Shown here: positions 56,945-64,000 of the stretch, in pieces
Position numbering within the stretch: position 1 is the stretch's first letter
How the letters are laid out: the number at the start of each line of letters is the position of its first letter
From: Cliona cf. orientalis
Lineage: Eukaryota; Porifera; Demospongiae; Clionaida; Clionaidae
Direction: 5' to 3'
Assembly (NCBI GenBank): GCA_963930775.1
Contig: OZ005694.1
Coordinates: 682,001-746,000, forward strand
Length of the DNA stretch: 64,000 bases
The notes under the pieces: model-generated
Told to the model about the DNA's origin: nothing
Seen by the model: the letters and a program-made list of their open reading frames with translations, nothing else
Database searches by the model: none
Translations under genes and position numbers: made by a program

Positions 56945-58306
56945 TTGTGTATACAATTACGTAGCTAACTTGCTACTAACATTATTATACCGGTACATAC
57001 ATGTACAGGTACTACATTGTCAAGAGTAAATAGTGAGGAGAAGAGAGTATCAAACGCGCTATATGCTCCGCGTAAGATGTGTACGGAAAGTCACACGCCA
57101 GGAATTCAAAATTTGACCAATGAGAATGCTTGATTCAAATAGCACGTTGTGGGCGTGGCCTCGAGTGCAAGCTAATGTGAGCACGATTTCGACTGAAAAT
57201 GTTAGCAGATCACTATATAAAACGAGCATTCATGATCAATCTACTCAAGAAAAATGCCTCCATTCTTCATAGTCTTATGAAAAATCAAGTGTTTAGTGCC
57301 TTGGAGTTAGTCATGTGTGCAGTCACGTTACTTGCCGAAAACATTACATGAGGTATGTAGCATGTTTGACACTCTTTCCCATCACTCACTCTTGATATTA
57401 TTGTGTACATGTTGATTGATGACCTCTGTGAACTTTTCTGGACACTTAATATGCAGTTACAATGTACTCATGCACACTCTATCTATGCAGAACACTATCT
57501 TGAGGCTGATCAGTGTTTTGCAGATTATACATGACATTGTGTGTACATGTGAAGAATACTTCACTCCAAAAGATAAGTGACAACTTTGTGTATTATGTCA
57601 CTGTACATGGCTGAATGCTATGTACCATCCACACTGCTGTAAAGCGAGCAGCACCACTTGCTGAGCTAGCAATCATCATGATGTGCTCTCAAGTTAATTT
57701 ACCTGGACTGAATCAAATGTGGTGGTACCACTTACATGTATGTCCGTCAAAGTGAGTATAAAAAAACATGCACAAAATATTATGCTAGCCTGGTGCACAG
57801 ATGTGTGGAGTCAGCACACTAGTGTGTGTTGATCACAATATTTTTGGGTTTCCATGCACTCCGGGGTCCTCGTCCCGTAACCTGGAATCAAAGGTTGATG
57901 ATTCAATATTAGTACAATAAGCAGAAAAAAACTAGATGTTGGTTAACCTTTGTTGCTGACGGGAGTGTGATACCGATTGTGTACCATTAAATTTCTTATG
58001 TTGATATTGATGTACAATACATGCACACACTTTTCTCCAGCAACCATTAAAACAAGTTATTGCATCGCAAGTTAACCATTCAACTGACATTCCAACAATA
58101 CTTGAATAATCATATTGATACTATTATTATTATACTTTCCAATCTTCACTCTGAAATGAAAAAAAATTCTTGGTAATGTCATGATAATATCACGGTATGA
58201 TGACTCGCTATCAGGTGTGTGGTACTATAAGTAATGTATATGCCCCTCATCATATCATATTATGAGAACTGGACAGTATGCAATATCATTGATAAAAAAA
58301 GAAGGG
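56945..58306. other. Non-coding sequence downstream of the OTU gene
   Basis: No open frame above about 60 codons with support. Scattered GTGTACATGTG-type simple sequence. No inverted repeats noticed. Confidence 0.35.
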
Positions 58307-58541
58307 CAACAAGTATAAAAAAGAATTAAAATTGAAGGGTGGTGAAGTAGGGATGACAGTGCTAAAAAGTACACAAACAAGATATGTAGGGATAATGTAT
58401 CACATCCACTATACATCCCTACGCTTGCTTTTGGAGTAGCGAAGGGGACAGCATAAAATTAATTTCTCCCACATGCATAGAGATAATAATTGAGGACCCC
58501 CCTCACAAGTACACAAGTCATAAACATTCAATGATGTGTAC

Positions 58542-58581
58542 ATAGGCTCCCCGAGTGGTATATACCACTCGGGGAGCCTAT
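58542..58581. repeat. Perfect 40-bp palindrome
   Basis: The half-site is ATAGGCTCCCCGAGTGGTAT and the second half is its exact complement, with no spacer. It lies about 110 bp inside the left inverted repeat of the 4-kb element. It could form a cruciform or be a dimeric protein site. Confidence 0.95.
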
Positions 58582-58759
58582 CACTACTGGACTAGAATAG
58601 TCTGAAAAGTAACTTGATAGTGTCTTATATGTGTCTTAAAATGTGTCTGTGAAATTGATCTCACTGAAAAGTATCTCAAAAGAGTATGAAGGTCTCTGGC
58701 TGGGACTCTAAGAAGAGTCTTAAAATTCTACATGGTCTCAAGTTACTTTAAGATAGAGT

Positions 58760-58985
58760 CTTAAAAGAGTCTTAGCAATCTGAAAAAGTCTGAAGTTGAA
58801 ATGATACTTTAAGATGTAATCTTAAAAGAGTCTTAGCGATCTGAAAAAGTCTGAAGTTGAAAATGGTGCTTTAAGATGTAGTCTAAAGAGTCTTAGCAAT
58901 CTGAAAAAAGCTTGAATTTGAAAAAGGGTAGAAAATCATAGTAATCTGAAAAAGGCCTGAAGTTGTTAAAAATTAATGCTAATTT
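58760..58985 (+). repeat. About 65-bp tandem repeats (TCTTAGCAATCTGAAAAAG units)
   Basis: Three to four units of CTTAAAAGAGTCTTAGC.ATC, TGAAAAAGTCTGAAGTTGAA and a TACTTTAAGATGTA segment. Same family as 24,130-24,310. Confidence 0.75.
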
Positions 58986-59514
58986 AAGATATAGTCTTAA
59001 AAGAGTCTTAGTATTGATGCAATCTGAATGGCAAGCATCTGAAAAGTATCTGAGTACGAGTGCGCGCGCGTTCCGCGGCGCGGCGCCTGTATCACGTGAG
59101 GAGGGAACTTTTGAATTTGAACGCCATATGCAGGTACATAGCTACCAGCTCTATGATGACTGTTTGAAGAAGGCTGTGAAGAAATGATAAATAAAGAAGG
59201 CTAATAAGCGTCGAGAGCCTCAAGATTTTCATTCTGTCCAGCCGATCATGACTCGGATAAAACGGTGTCACCGATGTCACTGTGTCTAGGAGGTTGATTG
59301 ATAAGAAGGCTCAGCTCCGGAACGAAATCAACGTTGAGATTATCAGTCACAAGCCAACAAGTAGGTAATGTAAATAGGCTATCAAGCTATCAATCCTCAG
59401 TTGGCTCTGAATTTGTTAGTTTGTCCTCTATTTTTCTAATTAGTGCCCCTCCATCCTCTCTCTCTCTTTCCCCCCTGCATGCTTTCCTTGTCTTTAATTC
59501 TTGTGATGGAAATA

Positions 59515-59822
59515 TAGATAATAGAGGGAGGAGGGATTGGAAACGCTTGTACAGGTATGCAGAGGATGCTTGTCATGGTCACGTAAAAGTTTGCGAATTG
59601 CTCAATTTTGCTACACCACAAAGACTGTATTTATTGCCCTCAAGAAAGATTTTGTGCATTGTAGCCGAGTTGCCCGAAGTCCTAAGACCAAAAAAGAAAG
59701 AATCAAGCACCTTTTCTGTAGATGGACTGCCATTTGGCCTTGTGGTTTTTCCTGGGACTTGCAAGTGGTGTAGGCCTTCATTAAATGCCTCGATAGATCC
59801 AGAATCAGGCAAAGAGTGCTAG
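59515..59822 (+). CDS. Possible exon of the 4-kb element, unknown protein
   Basis: After acceptor-like GGAAATATAG a frame stays open for about 100 codons to TAG: DNRGRRDWKRLYRYAEDACH, then a leucine-rich stretch, two CxxC-like cysteines (GTCKWC) and a short tail (DPESGKEC). A possible earlier exon is at about 59,090-59,131 (EEGTFEFERHMQ, donor CAG|GTACAT) and another at about 59,288-59,362 (RRLIDKKAQLRNEINVEIIS). I do not recognise the protein. The second forward frame across 59,540-59,770 is also open, so the reading is uncertain. Confidence 0.3.
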
Positions 59823-60239
59823 TGACGACCTAAAGTACAGTGCTTTTTTATAAAGTAAGCTCAGGTAAAATTAATTCAATCTGCGTATGACTCGGTCTGT
59901 TATTAAAGCTCATAGACCCAAGTGCTTGAGTTTGCTGAGTTCGTTTCAAGTTTGTACCACACGCTGAAACTATCTACTCGTTTCACCCTGGTTTTATTCC
60001 ATATTTGAAATTCACGGAATTTATTCATTCATTCCAAAATTTACTTTACCATGTCCATTTGATATAAATTACTCCGTATACTTTATCTGAGTTCTGCCCA
60101 CAGTAGTTGGAAGTGGTCGTTTCCAACTACTCGGCATTTTTTGCTGCCATTAAAAGCCAACACACAGACTAAAAGTGCAGTTTGACTATTGACCAACATC
60201 ACTCAAATCATCCTGGGCAGAACCCTATTCTACATATGA

Positions 60240-61480
60240 GGCTATAAATAGAATATTATGTGGAGCCCACATACCTTATACTAAATCAGCGGTCATTTAT
60301 GGCGGCATACATAAGTGCATGCTTACTGTGCTATCATTTACATGTATGTAGGTATCTACGCTGAATTATCATTCAAGATGCACATGCTAATGACAATTGT
60401 GAAGGACTGAGTCTCTACAACAGTGGCTAAAGAAAATAAGAGCACAGGAAGTGGGCAGAAGACTGAGTTTAAAGAGCTGGAGGTAAACAATTATGATAAC
60501 ATGCCTTTACATGCCTTTGTATACATTTCTGAAAAGCTGGAGCAAACATTAGCAGGTAGCTTATGATTGGAAACCTTAGTTTGAATTCCCATATATATAA
60601 ATGCATTCGGTCCTAAATAGGCAAATTACATTTGTCTGCCGGTCTGTCCGTCAGTAACAGAGGGCCAGCGGAAGCAATTTGACCTCGAGGCACACCATGC
60701 TGGATCTCGGGCTATACTGAGCGTTTCAAGTGAGAGCTCGGCGTTCTCTGTGAATGGAAATTGTGGCATTGGCTACAAGTGGGAACGATAGCTACTAAAC
60801 GGATCGTTCAAAGGTTAAGCAACACTGGACACTTACATGTAGCAGCCTGCAGTTAGCTAGGCAGCTGGATTCATGAGGTGAAGTCATTGTCATGGAGGTA
60901 GCAGATTCCGTGATTGGCTTCTTGTGTTCAGATGTCTGGAGAGGGAGACGGCAAACGAACTAACAAGTTTCTTGGCCAGTTGATTAATTAGAATACAGGA
61001 TGTCAAAATGTGCATGCTTATGGAAGGTTTTAGTAATTTGGCCATGTGCTCCAAGTTGGTGTCAAAATGTGCATGCACAACAGAATTTTGAGAGTTAACT
61101 TGGCCAGTCTTTGCTAGCAATGGTGATAACCTTTGCTCTCAGAAGCAACATGTACTATGAGAGTCGTCTACGAGCATCAGTTCACTTTCTCCCGTGCACA
61201 CTACAAACCTAACAAACCAGGGAGTGGGCGAGCGAAGCAAGCCCCATAAGCTATAACAAATTAACTAGCATCTATATATACTGAGCAATGATAATTATGA
61301 TGCTCTGGTACTTGTATATTCACAGGAAGATGACTTCTTTTGGTGAAAGAGTGAAAAGTTGGCAAAGAAAACGAACCTCAGATCAAAAGAAGAGAGGAGT
61401 AAAGACACACTTCTAGTGATCATGACTGTACGTAAGATGTACATGTGCCAACATTTGATTAATATTACGACTTTCCAAAA
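60240..61480. other. Interior of the 4-kb element, little recognised
   Basis: Contains a (GTCTGTCCGTC)-like tract near 60,637 and a short open frame ending HF-stop at about 61,414 that starts MTSFGERVKSWQRKRTSDQK; the latter could be a final basic exon. No family recognised. Confidence 0.25.
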
Positions 61481-62364
61481 TTAAGTTACCATTAAAACTC
61501 TTTTAAGATTTATACTGCTGCTTAATGCTCTTTTTTTGGCTGATTTCAGATTGATTTTAATGTATTTTTCAAATAAAATTAAGTTCATTTTGCGACAGCA
61601 ACAAATTTAAGACTGTACATTAAGATTGTTTTCATATAATATTAAGATAGATGCGTGCTCATGAACACACATTTTAAGACTTGTTTCAGACACAACTAAG
61701 ATCATTGTAAGACACTTTTAAGGTATTTACTATTTTGAGACTATAAATTAAGATTATTTTCATATAGTATTAAGACAGTTGTAAGCTATTTTAAGATCAT
61801 TTTGAGACACCTTTAAGATCTCTATTGGTTTCTACACATTATTCTTTTCATACCCCACTCAGACCCTTTTCAGTAGTTTTTAAGTACCTTAAGTTGTCCA
61901 ATTTTAAGTCTATTTTCCGACCGTTTTTTGGCCGTTTTCAAACCCTTTCTTGACCCTTTTCAAGGACTTTTCATGTTCTGTGGTCCTATGCATTCCCAGA
62001 CAAATTGTTAAGACACTTTTCATGGCATTTTAAGACTCTCTTCTCCAGTAGTGTATGTACACGTATATGGGGATGAGCTAGGTTAGGGGACAACGTGAAA
62101 TTCTCCAACAAGCAAGAATGCTTCAAAGGGTATTTATTCCAGCACTAACAGGTTGATGCACATCAATATTATAGGTACCAACTTCGAAGGTCATTGCTAT
62201 CAATGTGGGTATTCTTTGATCATGATAAACGAGAAAAGCAAGCGTAGGGATGTATAGTGGATGTGATACATTATCCCTACATATCTTGTTTGTGTACTTT
62301 TTAGCACTGTCATCCCTACTTCAGCACCCTTCAATTTTAATTTTTTTTTATACTTGTTGTATAT

Positions 62365-63617
62365 AAGCTAGTAACTCTATGTGTGGAACTTATTTTCAAG
62401 ATGATAATTTAATACACAATATGTGGTGCACATGTTGGTATATAGCAAAATTCACATTAATTTTGAGTGAATATTATGATGCATACACAATGATGTTACA
62501 TACATACATACATACATACATGCTGCAGCTCTGTGTGGTTGTAGTTATCAACTTTGTTATCTATCTTACTTTATTCCCAACTCTATGAGCTTTCGCCTAC
62601 TAGGCTCATGATGGTACGCAGCTACAGGTACACAATACTAATCTACACATAATTCAATCATAAATGCACATATTTAAATATGATAATGTCATCTATGCAT
62701 GTACACACACAGAAACTTCCAATACAACAGATATGGAGAAGATAATATATGGAGAAGGTAAATGTATTAAGATCTACGAGATGATGAATCGGTGCTAATT
62801 TACAAAACATTGAGCTAGATTTAGGTTTATGTCAGTTAGCTGGGGAGGAGTTAACTCAAAACCAATCAGAGAAAAGATAAACTAGGTTAGATTTGGCCAA
62901 TTAAGGCTACACTAATTAAAATTAATAATATTATTACTAAGCGCCTTATTATAGTAGCAGTTAGTATAGGCTGGGAAGCACTTACAACAAATTTGAACAA
63001 ACATGCAAGCAAAAAAAAATAGGGATAGAATTGATTCCCTACATAATAATATTAATGTGCATGATGCTAATAATGAAGTATACTCTTTCTTTGCATTGAA
63101 GGGTAAGTGTAGGTCGTAGGTAGACTACCAATCTGTAGGTAAAAACTGATGCCAAAAACATTTAAGTGGTTGGGCCACCACCGAGTGTGGACTAAGGCCT
63201 CTAAAAATCATTTGAGTCAACTTTAGCTGGGCCAGAAGAAGCATCTACAGGTAACAAGAAGGCTAGAACAGACTAGAAATATATAAATATCTCAGTTTAT
63301 GAGATACAGACAGCTATATTTCATATTCATTTAGAAAACAGTATCACAAAACATTGTAAATAATTTCTGAATGTTTCCAATTACATATCAACAGTTTATC
63401 CCGTGTACACACTTCCAAAAAATTGATTCAGTACTGAAAGCTAGTTTGTTTGTTGGCACTCTCCTAGATATTCAATGACATGTGAACAAACTCGATTATG
63501 CTGCATGATCATGAGGTATTATGATAAATCATAATACCATGCTCTTATGACTGCTTGACTAACCGAATCTCATGCATGGGGCTCCCAAGGTTTCCATAGA
63601 GATATGCATACAGTTAT
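62365..63617. repeat. Duplicated intron blocks (copies of 17.7-18.2 and 15.2/20.4/42.6 kb)
   Basis: 62,365-62,880 matches 17,760-18,245 and 42,060-42,370; 62,930-63,617 matches 20,280-20,720 and 42,480-43,160. A (CATA)n tract lies at about 62,503-62,522. Confidence 0.65.
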
Positions 63618-63618
63618 T

Positions 63619-64000
63619 AAACCTCGCCGCAAAGCGTAGGCGGAGGGTTACTGCAGTTGTTTGGCGATTTATGTCCGTCTGTCCGTCCGTCCGTCGCAAC
63701 CCTCCTTTGCTAAATGGTAAGGGTCGTCATAGAGAAAGTGCGCATTCTAGGTATACTTCGCATAAAGAAGAGTGGTCATGTTAAATCCTGCCCAGTGGTG
63801 TAGTAATGTCCAGCTGTTGCAACTTGCCAGTCTGTGTTTACATGGCACCTACCTCAACTACATGACTGATTGCCATTCTGTGCTCTGCTGGTCAGTTATC
63901 AATGCAGTGATAGGATAAACAGGCAGTGGCTCTCAAGTGCATAATTCAGTTGAAGTATGTCACAGAGGGTTTCAGTTTATATAGTGACATAGCCAGGTGC
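63619..64000 (+). mobile_element. Left end of an inserted element, cut by the window edge
   Basis: Paralogous introns read GATATGCATACAGTTATTGTGATTGCAGC. Here the sequence after CAGTTATT switches to AAACCTCGCCGCAAAGCGTA, a CGGAGGGTTA hairpin and a (GTCCGTCT)n tract. The right end is beyond 64,000. It is similar in layout to the ends at 15,958 and 22,771. Confidence 0.55.

Larger units (their letters stand above)
58307..62359. mobile_element. 4.05-kb element with 126-bp inverted repeats and GTCTTAAAA arrays
   Basis: 58,307-58,432 and 62,234-62,359 are near-perfect inverted copies starting CAACAAGTATAAAA and containing GTAGGGATGACAGTGC and the CCACTATACATCCCTACGC segment. Inside each are subterminal arrays of GTCTTAAAA/TCTGAAAA-like motifs (58,596-59,050 on the left, 61,490-62,050 inverted on the right). 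Decayed solo copies of the terminal segment are scattered through the window (12.2, 20.95, 43.3, 53.1 kb), and a solo copy of the subterminal array is at 24.1 kb. The middle has weak coding signs only (see 59,515-59,822). Target duplication not identified. Confidence 0.75.

Overview
This is eukaryotic, almost certainly metazoan, genomic DNA: AT-rich, with interrupted genes, GT-AG introns, ankyrin-repeat exons and very many transposable elements. The mix (Penelope-like retroelement with a GIY-YIG endonuclease, Gypsy LTR element, a BEN-domain gene, an OTU protease, a helicase-encoding DNA transposon and many small inverted-repeat elements) fits a marine invertebrate. A demosponge such as Amphimedon is my best guess. 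That guess is inference from family content, because no database could be searched.

The host backbone from about 2 kb to 51 kb is one minus-strand gene. Five clear ankyrin exons lie at 50.8, 37.9, 24.9, 14.7 and 7.3 kb, followed by two spliced exons at 3.3 and 2.3 kb. They have compatible reading phases. They read as a tandem duplication of a three-exon set (A-B-C at 50.8/37.9/24.9 and A'-B'-C' at 14.7/7.3/3.3). The introns are also locally duplicated, in the same orientation, up to four times. Comparing the copies exposes several transposon insertions with matching empty sites.

The most interesting single object is 25,575-31,335: a 5.76-kb DNA transposon with perfect 75-bp terminal inverted repeats and a 5-bp target duplication. 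It sits inside the end of an older small element that has its own 5-bp target duplication. It carries two convergent genes. One is a multi-exon transposase candidate that opens with a ZAD-like C-x2-C...C-x2-C finger. The other is an intact 452-residue RecQ-type helicase. This matches the idea of a helicase-encoding Academ-like transposon (AcademH). The transposase has one frameshift; the helicase looks intact. About 1.5 kb further on, 32,874-37,532 is a 4.6-kb gene-less element whose ends share the TAGCCT..CCCAGGCC consensus. It is filled with tandem arrays, including about 18 units built around a TGCCAGYGGCA palindrome.

From 44.1 to 49.8 kb there is a graveyard of coding remains: a Gypsy fragment (LTR, tRNA-Leu-type primer site, integrase) joined to a Tc1/mariner fragment, a minus-strand Penelope-like pseudogene, and a BEN-domain gene broken by several frameshifts. 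51.3-54.9 kb holds three nested inverted-repeat structures, the innermost a giant foldback with arms near 1 kb. 56.3-56.9 kb encodes an OTU-domain protein. 58.3-62.4 kb is a further 4.05-kb element with 126-bp inverted repeats, a perfect 40-bp palindrome and arrays of GTCTTAAAA-like motifs. The remaining sequence is intron or intergenic DNA with small inverted-repeat elements and simple repeats.
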